Part shown: one piece after another, positions 23,029-34,654 of the stretch
Numbering within the stretch: position 1 is the first letter of the stretch
How the letters are laid out: each line of letters opens with the position of its first letter
From: Owenia fusiformis
Lineage: Eukaryota; Annelida; Polychaeta; Sabellida; Oweniidae
Assembly: GCA_903813345.2 (NCBI GenBank)
Contig: CAIIXF020000010.1
Location: 32,328,425 to 32,392,424 of the forward strand
Direction of reading: 5' to 3'
Length of the DNA stretch: 64,000 bases
Program-made: the position numbers and the translations under genes
Notes under the pieces: generated by a model
Told to the model about the DNA's origin: nothing
Database searches by the model: none
The model's input: the letters and a program-made list of their open reading frames with translations, nothing else

Positions 23029-25609
23029 ATGTTCAGAGGTCTTGGTAAACTCAAGGGTGAATATTCAATTAAATTAGCCCAAAATGCTGAGCCTTTTGCT
23101 TTAGCAACTCCCCGTCATGTTTCACTCCCTCTGTACGATAAGGTCAAAATTGAGTTGGAACGAATGTTAAAAATTGGGGTAATTTGGTCAAATTTCAGGT
23201 GCGCATGTTTATACAAAATTAGATGCAAATTCGGTGTTTTGGCAAGTGGAGTTAGCGGAAGATTCGAAATTGCTCACGACATTTATTACGCCATTCGGAC
23301 GGTATGCATTTAACCGCCTTCCTTTTGGCATCAACTCTGCTCCAGAACATTTCCAGCGTCGCATGCATCAAATATTAGATGGTCTTGATGGTGTCGCAAA
23401 TATCGCAGATGATATTCTTGTGCATGGCAAGAATAAAAATGAACATGACATCCGTCTTGATAAAGTCATGGCGCGACTCAAGGAACATGGTGTTACACTG
23501 AACAAGAAAAAATGTAAATTTGCTGTGACACAAGTTTCGTATGTAGGATTTCAAATTGGTCCAAACTCAATTCGTGTCGATCCGGAAAAAGTAGATGCGA
23601 TAATGAAATATCCGGAACCAACAAATATTACCGAGTTACGCTCATTTCTCGGGATGGTAAACCAAGCGGGACGGTTCATTGACCACCTTGCGGAAATTAC
23701 TAAACCGCTGCGCGATCTTCTTAGCAAGAAAAATGCATGGTTATGATCACAAAGCCAAAGTGACGCGTTTCGGAAGATAAAAAATGAGCTCACCAAATCA
23801 CCAACATTAGCACTTTATGACGCGAATGCGGAAACGCTTATTTCAGCTGACGCTTCATCTTACGAAATCGGAGCTTGCATGAAACAGAAACAGTCAGATG
23901 AATCCATATGCGTTGTAATGTATGCTTTTAGATCCCTCAGTGAAACTGAATCAAGATACGCCCAAGTTGAAAAAGAAGCCTTAGCCTCTTGTTGGGCTTG
24001 TGAAAAATTTTCAGATTTCCTATATGGTATGCCTGAATTTCAAATTGAAACAGATCACAAACCCTTGATTCAGCTTTTGGGGTCAAAAGCACTCATTGAT
24101 GTGCCTCCGCGTATTCAAAGATTTCGCATGCGTATGGCGCGTTTCAAATACACTATAAAACATGTTCCCGGCAAAGATTTATCAATTGCAGACGCATTAT
24201 CGCGTGCGCCGGTGCGTAACACTCAATCTGAAGACGAAATTGATCTTGAAAATGAAACAGAAATGTTTGTTCATTCAGTCAAAATATCTCTACCAGCTTC
24301 TGAGAAAAGACTTGCCCAAATTATTGAAGAGCAAAATTCTGATCACACTTGTTCATTAGCAAAGAAATACTGTCTCATAGGCTGGCCAGAGAAATCTAAG
24401 CTCAATGGTGAATTGAAAGTACTATGGAGTATCAGAGGTCATTTATCTATCATGAATGATATTCTTGTCAAAGATTCAAGAATTTTTATTCCCCAGTCTC
24501 TACGTTCTGACATTCTTGAAAAACTCCACAATGGTCATCAAGGTATCACTAAAACTCGTGAGAGAGCCAAAGCCTCTGTATATTGGCCAGGTTTGAGTAA
24601 GGAATTAGAGAGTTATATCACAAAATGTGAAAAATGCACAAAATTCAGGAAAAATCCAACTGAGCCTATGATTGCAACAAAACTTCCTGAGCACCCATGG
24701 CAAAAATTGGCATTAGATCTCTTTTATCTTGAAAGCAAATGGTATCTCTTGATCATTGATTATTTCTCAAGATATGTGGAAGTTGTCAAATTGTCAACAA
24801 TGACTGCAAAAGAGACCATTACACATCTTAAATCTATATTTGCTCGCCATGGTTGCCCAGCAGTAGTTAGGCCTGATAATGGCACTCAGTTTACCAGTGG
24901 TGAATTCATAGATTTTGCAAATGATTATGGATTTACAATAGATACATCTAGTCCTCTATATAGTCAATCTAACGGAGAGGCAGAACGAGCCGTGCAAACT
25001 ATTAAAAACATTCTCCGTAAAAGTGAGGACATATACAAGGCAATATTATCCTATAGGGCAACACCATTAGAGAACGGCTTTAGCCCAGCTGAACTATTAT
25101 TTGGACGAAAATTTCGTACTCCATTACCAATGTTGACATCAGAACTTGTACCCAGTTGGCCTTATATGAAGCAATTTAAATCTAATGACTTTAAGTTAAA
25201 GGCCAGACAAAGGCAGAACTATAATAAAAGACACAAAGTTCGTGATTTACCCGAATTATCTCCAGGAGATCAAGTGTTCATTTCTGAGCCAGGAAAAACT
25301 AGTGTTACTTCAGGAGTAATTGATAAGCCACATTATGCTCCTAGATCATACATTGTAAAAACTGAGAAAGCAGGACTATTGCGCAGAAATCGCAAACATC
25401 TCATATCTTCACATGATAAAAACAGTGTTAAACAGTGTGAGGAGCCAATATTAAGTGACAATAGTGACAGTGAAAATTCTCATCAGTTGAATTTATCTAC
25501 TTCTCAACAGGCAGAGAATGATAGTGAATTTCAAGTTTCTACATCTCCCATGTTAAGGAGATCTACAAGGTCTAGTAAAGCACCTCAGAGACTCATAGAA
25601 GAAATGTGA
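23029..25609 (+). pseudogene. pol region (RT, RNase H, integrase) of the Ty3/gypsy element
   Basis: Reverse transcriptase begins right after the nested insertion. A deletion near 23198 removes part of the palm and shifts the frame; the remainder continues from about 23200 with PFG.....LPFG and the catalytic ADDILVHG near 23405. An in-frame TGA sits at 23744-23746. RNase H follows (SADASSYEIG near 23845 and TDHKPL near 24052). Integrase is intact in the last frame: an HHCC zinc module (about 24520-24640, with CEKCTKF), then the DDE core (LALDLFY, RPDNGTQF, SNGEAERAV) between about 24700 and 25010. It ends at TGA 25607-25609 without an obvious chromodomain. Confidence 0.92.
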
Positions 25610-25888
25610 GGTTATAAACTGTGTTTTGCATAAGTGAAAAGTGATGACATATTTTATCATGCAGTCATGATGTAAACATTGTTTAGCATAACCATTTTAT
25701 ATAACATTAAAACTACATGACATGTCAGACATTGTGCTATGTATTCAGTTACATTAAGGTAGTTGATCACTTTTGAAACTTTTGAAGTATTACATATTTT
25801 GTGTAAAAATCCTTATGTTACATTTAAAGGAACACTGTTCTTTATTCACTACAATGTCATTGCATGTTATTACATTATGTTATTATCT

Positions 25889-25899
25889 GGAAATGGGGA
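25889..25899 (+). promoter_or_regulatory. Polypurine tract
   Basis: GGAAATGGGGA directly precedes the 3' LTR, the expected position for plus-strand priming. Confidence 0.7.
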
Positions 25900-26087
25900 T
25901 GTGGTGTTATTTAGTATATTACTCCCTGTCTACCTTAACACGTCATCCACCTTAAAGTTACCCGGATGTTGTTGCAAAGTCGCCATCTTGGATGAAATTT
26001 ATGTTTAGTTCCAAGTCTGAATAAAGTTGATAATATTACCACATACGTGAATATTTTAGTTAAATGCTTATATGCCAGAACACTACA
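25900..26087 (+). repeat. 3' LTR
   Basis: 188 bp, with no difference from the 5' LTR that I could see. It is followed by the target duplication GGTGA. The small overlapping ORFs here are LTR sequence. Confidence 0.95.
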
Positions 26088-26092
26088 GGTGA

Positions 26093-26812
26093 GAAGGCTG
26101 AAGGAGCGCAGATAAATGTAATGTCATGTTGCGACCTCAAAGCGCAGTTGGTGCGAACTTAGCTTAACAGTTTTGAATCTAAACTGAGCTACTTATAAGT
26201 GGCTTGCAATTTTCATCTGGCGCGTATCGCCACGTGGTATCTCAAATTACTAAACCAGATGAGACAAGGAAACTTCGCTTCATGACATTTCCGGTCTCTA
26301 TATACGACGTTCCCCTATCGAAAACACACTATTTCAATACGAAAACTTAAAGGCAGAATCAGATCTATGGGGGTGAAAATTACAAGCAATGTGTACAATT
26401 GACCTACCAATCTATTCTTTACAATTTCAAATACAATATCACCCAAAAGATTCAAGCTATGTTATAAATTGGTGAAGTTATATTGGATTCAAAGTGCAAA
26501 AATGAGTGAAAAATGTTTAAATTCTCCCAAATAATACGAATGGTAACCATTCTTATAGAAAAATAATACGTTATTGTAAATATCTGAATAAAGTATGCAC
26601 TTTGTTGATTTTAAGAAAATAGACATGAAAAGGAATGACATGAGCCAGAAATATTCTAAAATCGAAACAATTTTTTTGTTGGACTGCTCGTTAGATCTGA
26701 TTCTCTCTAAAAATGAGTGCAAACAAAGTTATTAATTATAGAACACAAATATAAACCATCTTAAACGCCACAAATAAAACGAGTTCGATTTTATTGATTC
26801 TATTCCATAGTA
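26093..26812. other. Rest of the foldback repeat and gene-free sequence
   Basis: 26093-26130 continues the right arm of the foldback repeat at 17560-18255. CGCAGTTGGTGCGAACTTAGC near 26140 is the same TIR-type motif seen at 17930, 18140 and 48280. The remainder holds no recognised gene. Confidence 0.5.
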
Positions 26813-27780
26813 CAAGGGTTGTTCAAAAAGTTTTGCACAAATATGTTTAATTGTGAGAATAATGGACCAATCTTGTTCATAGTTGGTCTGTATGTGCCCA
26901 TACCTTATTCCCTTACACTGTCAAAGTTTCATTTATATACGCTAACTACTTGACATTTTACGGTTGCTATAGTAACCACGGTGATGACGCTATGGTACAT
27001 ATCATTTTGTAAAATATAATTAGTAACTAGTAGTAATTAGTAGCATGCTAAATTAACTTTCATAAACTGTCAATTTAGATTTAAACAATTTTTAGTTTAG
27101 TTCTCATGGAAAATGTGAGTCTTATCTCAATATTTCACATCTTGTTTTCTATGGTTATGTCAAAGAATGACCATAAACATACTCTTCAAACATCTTGAAC
27201 AAATTACCTGATTTTGTGACGTTATCAAAGTTCTCATGAATTCAGGAAAAATTGGAGAATATGGCTCGGAATAATAAAGTTGGAGCAGAAAACATTGATA
27301 GTATTCCAAGATGGAATAAGAGAAGGGAAATGTATTGAGGGTAGCTGTAGTTATGAGAGGGCTTGATATCCTATAGGTACTGATTGTTCAGACATTTGCT
27401 TATGGACTGGACGTAATGCTACAAGTATAATGCATTACTGAAAAGGAAGATCAGATGTTAAGTACTGTATATTTAGATTAAATATAAATTAGTTATAATA
27501 TAGCCTGACTAACAGCTGAAAGAACAAAGATTGACGGAATCATTTCAGTCTATAAAGGCATTCACAAAATCAATTCAATCTAATGACGTCATATGTACCA
27601 TGGGGCCATTGGTTCAATTTTTTAAGTCAATGTATCTCAGTAATTATATTGCTTATGGTCCTGAAATTTCATATAAGCTTGTAAGAAGGGTAATACTATG
27701 TCTGTATGAAATTTCACATTAAAATGATAAAATCTCTTCTCTTTAGAAGCTGTTGTGCAAGACTTTTCGAACGACCCTTG
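26813..27780. mobile_element. 968-bp non-autonomous mariner-like element
   Basis: The end CAAGGGTTGTTCAAAAAGT is repeated inverted as CGAAAAG / CGAACGACCCTTG at 27760-27780, with TA on both sides (26811-26812 and 27781-27782). This is the typical end structure of mariner elements. No transposase frame survives. Confidence 0.82.
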
Positions 27781-28597
27781 TATTAATTTATGAGAAATTA
27801 TGCAATTAAATGGGTTATAGCTATATATTAATTAATTCTCATACAGGCTGGTCAAAAAATGGAAACCCTGTATTTTCTTTGTCATTTGTCTTAAAATTAC
27901 TCCCTGATATTTCACATATTTATACATCATTCAATTTCCTATCACCCTGCCATATTTCATGACCTTCAGAGTGATATTCACAATTTAACAGTACTTTGAA
28001 TAACATGCGTCAGGTTTTGCTCTGATCGCACTGTAGGCAAACCTGCACAGTTGTCAATGACCTAAGCAGGTATGGCCTGAATGACATGGATGAATTCACT
28101 TTTTATGTAATTGTAATTGTCCTAATTGGTCATTCCTATTCTACCTCTACCATATCCCCACAGGTAGAGACATAAGAATGACGAGTGCAGGTTTCCCGCC
28201 TGCGCAAACTGAGTCTGGTATTTTAGAGAATGAGATTGTAACTTTGTGGTATTTGAAGCTGTGTAAATGTGAACTTGTCTTCTCAACAGATGGGCGTGAC
28301 AACATCTACAGTATCTAAAAGAACACGTATTTTCATCTAGCTCGGGAAATAATTATCACCATCCAGTTTTCGAATTTCTCAAGTCTTTTTTGTATTAATT
28401 CCTGTCTCATTCGAAAAGTTCTCGTATTCTGGTCGACGTGGAGCGAACGTGTACCGCTAAACGGCAGTCAGTTCATTGTCCATAAGCAAAAATGCCTTTC
28501 ATCTATCATACATGAAAAGGGAAGAAATACTGGTACTTAAATTGGGTGTGATGCGATATAAAAACATTATAATAATACACATTCTACTTTAGGCCCC
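27781..28597. other. No gene recognised
   Basis: A short imperfect palindrome starting ACAGGCTGGTC near 27845 could be a solo MITE end. Nothing else is supported. Confidence 0.4.
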
Positions 28598-28602
28598 AGT
28601 CT

Positions 28603-31491
28603 CACTGGGGAGTATCGTGATGCAACAACACCGTGTTGTTGCATCAAGATGGCCAGACTTCCGGTGATAGATTTTCGTACGATATTTTGTTTCCCCAATT
28701 AAAACCATTTCTAGGACAAGTTGCTCAATAACCATACACGTACAGTTAGCGCACGATCTATATTTAAAGAAACTGTCATTAATATACATATACCATCACC
28801 AAGAAGCAATAAGTTCACGGTTTTAGTTCCTCACTATTGATGCAACAACACCACTCTGTTTCTTATCGATGATGCAACAACACCAATGTGCTGATGCAAA
28901 AACGCCAATATAATGTATCATTGAACAACAAGAGAAACTGTTTTATGTTCTGTTTACAGGTGTAGGTCGGGACATGAATAAAACGCGTGAGTCAGTGGTC
29001 CATGAACGAAACATATTTTGTTTGGTTTCTTTGTCTATATCAAAGTTAAAAGGATATACAAGGCAAACTAAATAAAGTACAGAATCCCCGGGAGGCAATC
29101 TCATTGATATTGTATCTGAAAAATAAAGATTATACATTTTCTAAATTAAATGCCCTTGATTTACTGTATGGAAATTGCTTACAAATAACTAATATAATTT
29201 TGGAAAGACAACAGATATCAGTCATTTTGTGTTGTTAGTACCTCAATTGAAATACTCAATTCTGATTGGTTGATGAGCGGGCAACAAAATGTATTGTTAG
29301 TACCTCAACTGAAATACTCGATTCTGATTGGGTGATTAGCGGTCAAAATTATGTACTGTTGACCGCTACTTCTGAAAAAAAGTTTCATGACGTCACAAAA
29401 AAACATGGAAGACGGACATTTTGTAAATGTTGAGGAAAATGACTTTACTAGGCGACAAGTATAGCAAAAATACAAATAGAAACTTAAAATTAACATTAAT
29501 TCACTAACGAGTACGCCGTGATGTGCCAAATACAGAGTTAAGCTTCTTGCACTGTCTCCATATTTTCTAAAAAAAATATTGCTAACGTGGTTCGGAGAAA
29601 AGGTTGTGAAATGAAGCCATGCCGATTGATGATCGTCGTCTATATGTGTATTATTAGTTTACTCGGACTAACAAAACAATTGTAGACCTCTCCATTCGAT
29701 CAACCGTCAAAATCATATACCTCGACTGTAAACCTTGAAACTACTGTTGACCTCGACCTTCGGTCTCTGTCAACAGTATTTTTTCGGTTTACAGTCTCGG
29801 TATACAATTTTGCCGGTTGGCCTCTGGGGAGGTCAACAATTGTAAACTGTTGACCACTACTAGGTACTGTTGACCCCTATTTTTGAAAAATTGTTTTCTT
29901 AATGTTGAAATTATTTTAATTTTGAAAAAATAAGTTGTGTAAAAAATTACAAGTATTCGACGGTTTGGGGATTTTTTGCTAAAATATGATACCTTTACTT
30001 ATCAAATATGTTCACGTGATATTCGATTATATATTCGTCCAATTATTATATTATTTGGACTAACAGAACAATTGTTAACCTCTCTTTTCGGTCAACTGGC
30101 AAAAGTGTCCTCGGCCTCTTGTCTTGATCAACAGTACTTTCAAGGTTTACAGTATCGGTATACAATTTTGCCAGTTGACCTCAAGAGGGGTCTACAATTG
30201 TATATTGTATATTATGAGGTTATCCCACCCAAAGTATGATGTCATATATCAAGTTGAAGAGTTGTATACGCTGCTCAGGAGTTTACGCTATCCAGGAGTT
30301 GTACATCGTTCTCAAGAGTTGTATAGGATGAGCGTTGGTTTAATGATATTGCAGTTATACAATGCTATTATATAAAAGTTATTTACTGAGAGGGATTCAA
30401 TATTGGTTTTATTTCGAGAGACAATATGATATTTCCCGAGGGCCCGGGATATCTGGGATAACTGTACCCCTATCAATTTACCTTTTTGGGCCCTTAATCT
30501 TATCACTTTTGTTTACCTTTTTACTCAGTCGGAGAGAAGGAATCCAAAGAGAGCAATAATTCTACATGTGCGTCGTGCAAGATTTCCATTAAACGTGTAA
30601 CTAAACGGGCTCTCTAATAAAGTCAATTAGACGTTTTTACACGTTGGCTCTCCAAATTGTAGGAAATAAAGAATCATGTCATATTATATCATAGATGAAG
30701 CAATCATCCCATCAACATAAGCTCACGAATGTCACAGTTAAACTGTTTTAGTTATAATTTGATAAACAGTGGTAGCGTACATCTACTAGTTTATCTCTGT
30801 TCCACAGAAGGATGACAGATAATATCATGATAATATCCAATAGCTCATCATGTTTACCGAGAACGAAAGATATTTGTCCACCATTTTGAATGATACTAAC
30901 TGGAGTCAGGGTCATCAAGCTATGGAACAGTGGTTTATGAAAATAGATTGGGTTACTAAAGCTTGCCATGTTAAAAGCGATTGAACTATGTTATAGAATA
31001 ACGTCCAGTACATTATAATATGTAAAAGTATAAATTTTTGAAAATACATATAAAGATCTTCGCCCGCAGGACGTGTATTTTGAATGCCTTGAGAAGAACG
31101 CAAATATGGGTAGGCTAATTGGTAACGGTATTGCAATAGTAGCATTTAAAAATCTGTTCCACTCGAGATGAAATTATACTATTAATTGGTGTTGCTGCAT
31201 CATTGCTCAAATCTAGAGGAGTGTTGTTGCATCTTCGGTTTGGTGTTGTTGCATCAATAGTGAGGAACTAAAACCGTGAACTTATTGCTTCTTGGTGATG
31301 GTATATGTATATTAATGACAGTTTCTTTAAATATAGATCGTGCGCTAACTGTACGTGTATGGTTATTGAGCAACTTGTCCTAGAAATGGTTTTAATTGGG
31401 GAAACAAAATATCGTACGAAAATCTATCACCGGAAGTCTGGCCATCTTGATGCAACAACACGGTGTTGTTGCATCACGATACTCCCCAGTG
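28603..31491. mobile_element. 2.9-kb DNA element with ~260-bp inverted ends
   Basis: The left end CACTGGGGAGTATCGTGATG is mirrored at 31491. The arms match inverted over roughly 260 bases (28603-28860 and 31232-31491), and AGTCT is duplicated at the edges (28598-28602 and 31492-31496). The arms contain a GATGCAACAACACC/GGTGTTGTTGCATC palindrome. Two near-identical small ORFs are just the two arms. No transposase is seen, so the element is non-autonomous. Confidence 0.85.
29230..30240. repeat. Hairpin-rich core of the 2.9-kb element
   Basis: Two direct blocks (TTAGTACCTCAA.TGAAATACTC at about 29236 and 29296) are followed by several inverted pairs built on TGTTGACC and GGTCAACA (29700-29880 and 30060-30200), for example AATTGTAGACCTCTCC and GAGGTCAACAATTGTA. 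This suggests a second hairpin element nested inside. Confidence 0.55.
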
Positions 31492-31541
31492 AGTCTGTTT
31501 GTTCTCCATTGAAGAATATAGCCACGGCGATTGGTAATCAA

Positions 31542-31799
31542 TTAAGCGGCTTGTTCCTGATAAACCTCTATTGTATCACTTTCAACCATGTGTAGCTGCT
31601 TAGGTGACTCGTCATCTTGAATTCTCTGTCCGTCAAACAAAAATCGTAAACTGTTTAATGCAACGCCCTGTCGATCAGCGTATGCTTGTTTTAATTTTTT
31701 CAACTGTGTTGTCTTTTTTATTTTAAAATGTACCTCTGAATTGTCCGATCCAACGACTTTCAGGTTGATATGTTTGTCAACGGCAGCGGTTCCCTCCAT
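31542..31799 (-). CDS. SUMO-like protein, intronless, Ala-Ala C-terminus
   Basis: An 85-residue frame with ATG covers the whole ubiquitin-like fold of SUMO. It has a short polar N-tail, [16 protein letters not shown], the SUMO hallmark [10 protein letters not shown] and the acidic tail [16 protein letters not shown] is attached to lysines on target proteins through a C-terminal Gly-Gly exposed by SENP proteases. Here the frame ends ...QEQAA then TAA (codons GCC GCT), so both glycines are replaced and normal E1 activation should fail. Lack of introns suggests a retrocopy; no poly-A tract is left, and the 3' side meets the 2.9-kb transposon at 31496. It could be a young pseudogene or a non-conjugating SUMO that still binds SUMO-interacting motifs. 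Confidence 0.85.
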   Translation of the reverse strand: MEGTAAVDKHINLKVVGSDNSEVHFKIKKTTQLKKLKQAYADRQGVALNSLRFLFDGQRIQDDESPKQLHMVESDTIEVYQEQAA

Positions 31800-32107
31800 T
31801 TTTAAGTCGACTAAAATTTAATAATTTTATTTCCTTCAAAAGTTTGGTTTCATAACCATCTATTTTGTAGTTTGAATCTGAACTAAGGTTACACCTGGCT
31901 TGCGCTTTTCATCTGCCACGTATCGCCATGTGACATCTAAAACGAACCCTGTTGTGACGTTTAAACATCGCTACATAGCATTTTTGAGTCTAACCTGAGG
32001 TATCATGTGGCTAGATCTCTTCATCAATCGCGCATCGCCACGTGATACCTGAAAATTACGTGACCAGATTAGATGAGGAGACGTTACTCAATAACACAGT
32101 CATAGTC
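31800..32107. other. 5' flank of the SUMO-like gene
   Basis: AT-rich with no recognisable promoter. Two ATCGCCACGTG or similar blocks (about 31920 and 32033) resemble those near 18080 and 26225, pointing to a shared repeat. Confidence 0.4.
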
Positions 32108-32437
32108 CACTGGCGGATTAGGGGGGGGCCTGGGGGCCCGGCCCCCCCCCCCCTTGGGTGGGCCCAGAAAAAAAAAATTGGGCCCAAAAAATTTTTTGGG
32201 CCAAACAAGGCCTTCAGGCCCCAAAAAGTCGGCCTTTTTGGTCATTACTGGGCCTTTTAAGGCCTTATTTTTTAATTTCAGGCCAAATTTTGAAGAAAAT
32301 GGGCCTCAAAATTTCAAAATTTGGGCCCACTTTTGGATTTTAGGGGCCCAAAAATTTTTTTCGCGCAAGCGCGGACGTTATTTTCTCTGACCTGAAATTT
32401 GGGCCCCCCCCCTTGTTGGTTCCTGGATCCGCCCCTG
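32108..32437. mobile_element. 330-bp MITE rich in G/C homopolymers
   Basis: The ends CACTGGCGGAT and (inverted) CAGGGGCGGAT are flanked by TAGTC (32103-32107 and 32438-32442). The interior is built of GGGCC runs, A and T runs and poly-C tracts. ORFs in all three frames are low complexity and not genes. A fragment of the same family is at 56786. Confidence 0.8.
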
Positions 32438-32442
32438 TAGTC

Positions 32443-34389
32443 AGTGGCCAGCTTTTGCTAGGCAAATTATTTAGAAACGTTTTAGCGAGTACGTATCAAT
32501 CTTCAACTAACAGCTAGGATATGTCGATCCTTTTGTCTATTAACAACTAAATATTTTCCCCTACGGAACCTCGACTACTCACATACAATTCATCGACTTA
32601 CACACGTCTATCCTTATATTTGCTACAAATATACTTCAATATTTATACTCGTTTTATCCAGTGCGATCCAGTTTACTTTGGCTTATGCTAGGATTTTAAA
32701 AACAAAAACCTGAAAACGTGCCAAGTACACCACGTATATACACACTACCCTACCACGTGACCACGTTTAAAAGGGAAACAGGTTACAACTAAGTTGCAAA
32801 TGGAGGACGTGGGTTAAATTCCATATTTCTGAACGTAAAATACATTTTACATTTATTTCTAGTGTTCTACCGGACATAGAATTGATTCATCAAGCAGTTT
32901 GTAGAATATTGTTGGCAAAGAACCGCTATAGGCAAAGATAGACAATAGTGGGCGCAGTGAAGCAAAACTCAATGCAATACACGATACATTTCAGTTAATC
33001 TATCAACGTACAGGAAGCATGTAAGTTTCCATTCGAAAATGTTACATTGATATGAAACAAAAAAAACAGTTAACTGTTATTCAAACTGCGTGTCATCGTG
33101 TTATATTTGGATATTTTCCCAGTACGTTATTCAACAATATTTTGTGAATTAATTGTTTTTCTAAAATCTTAAGATGCAAAAAGTCGTCCCAGAAATTTAT
33201 CTTTACTTTGCCGTAAGGCATAACATATTGTAAAACATTTTTCCTCTTGTCACAAAGAGGAGAATGTTTGTTTCTAGGTGTCTTAACTTGTGATGAGCAT
33301 TTCATGATTAAATGCAAAATCACTGGAGCAGATACCATCCAAAAACATCGGACATTTAACACGTCGTGAGACTTCATCGATCTGGTATTAATTTTTTTAC
33401 AATTATAGAGAAATACGACGTCATATCAGCGCTACAGCAAATCGTGAAGAACAAAATGCTCTCAAGTCGTGGCATGATGGTATTTTGAACAAAATATTTT
33501 AAATGATCGGTTTTGAGGACGGTAGTGAATTAGACCATTCAAGGGGTTATATAGAAAGATTCTTTACATGTAGTTTAGGCAATTTTAATTTTTCTGAATA
33601 TCGGATAGTCATTATCCTGATATCGGATAGTCATTTTCGTTATTTCATTTCAATTTGATACCCTAGTAACACGTATAATCTAGCGTTCTTGTTAATTTAA
33701 TGACTAAAATGCATATACGACCTGAAAGTCCGTGTCTAAATCTACAAAGAAATGTTTACTTTCTTTGGATTAAATAACAATTGATGACACCTCAAAGCAT
33801 TGACAGGCGGCCTTTTTAGCATTATTTCTAGTTTGCAACGTATATATACATGAGATCGGGACATAGTATGTCTGTATAATCAGCTTACTTTCTCGCTCCC
33901 TGTACTATTGAACAATTTACATTCCTTGTACCCTGTATTGATCAACTTTTGCAACTGTGTACCGTGTACTATGACATATCAAATATTTTAAAATTTAAAA
34001 CGATATTATTTACATTCTTTCTTCAACTATCATATAACTTGGAACATGGACTTCACTATTGCACCACTGAAGTTCAGCGAATAGCAATATTGACTCACTC
34101 CGAGCACCAAACGTATTAACCTTTTGACTAAGCAGTCGATATACTCAAAAGCGACCTGGTTGAAAGCAAAAAAAATTCGCGCATGCGCTATCGAGGTAGA
34201 GTAGTGTGTATATGAAACAAACTTGGCAACGATGTGCGTTCACATGAACAAAATGACGTGACCCGATAAAGCCTAAACACAGAGAATATAACGGGACTTC
34301 AAAATCCCGTAATTGTACTCTAAAACAAAGTAGTTATAATTACCAAGATGCGAGGAGGTAGCCAACAGGTGATTCTGTTCAATTCCTAA
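32443..34389. other. Gene-free stretch
   Basis: No exon or repeat end can be supported. A 94-codon minus-strand ORF (33093-33377) has no recognised family. Confidence 0.4.
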
Positions 34390-34654
34390 GTTCCCTTAAA
34401 CTTGAATATTATCAGTTTTAGTGGATCAATTTTCAAATAATCCCTTTCAAACGAAAATATGTCCAGTTAAGGAAATATCATCTGCCCATTAGAAGAAAAA
34501 AATTATTCACTTTTTGTAATTTTGTAGGGGTTAATGGGAAATCTTCCCGACCCGGAATTCACATTTTCAAAGAAAAACGAATTATTTTTTAAAGTTTCTT
34601 ATCTTTTAAAACAACATTTCTAGATGCAATTTTACATGTGAGGACGATTAAGGA
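34390..34654 (-). repeat. Decayed inverted copy of the 3649/11862 repeat
   Basis: Read in reverse it shows CATCTAGAAATG, CTTTGAAAATGTGA, a CCGGGTCGGGA variant and GATTTCCCATTAACCCC in the same order as the other two copies. Confidence 0.55.

Larger units (their letters stand above)
18256..26087 (+). mobile_element. Ty3/gypsy LTR retrotransposon (7.8 kb, damaged interior)
   Basis: It has two 188-bp LTRs, a 5-bp target duplication GGTGA (18251-18255 and 26088-26092), a primer-site position right after the 5' LTR and a purine tract before the 3' LTR. The domain order is gag, protease, reverse transcriptase, RNase H, integrase, which is the Ty3/gypsy order. No separate env frame follows integrase. 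The interior is disabled by an early stop in gag, a 3.1-kb insertion between protease and reverse transcriptase, a deletion with frameshift in reverse transcriptase and a stop before RNase H. Confidence 0.95.

Noticed and set aside
28589-28789. 66-codon ORF (minus), nearly identical to a 96-codon ORF at 31305-31595 (+)
   Set aside because: They are the two inverted ends of the 2.9-kb element; identity reflects the terminal repeats, not a conserved protein.
32042-32390. Overlapping glycine/proline/lysine-rich ORFs
   Set aside because: They come from G, C and A homopolymer runs of a MITE.
33093-33377. 94-codon minus-strand ORF
   Set aside because: Composition is not clearly protein-like, there is no known motif and no splice context; length is within chance for this window.
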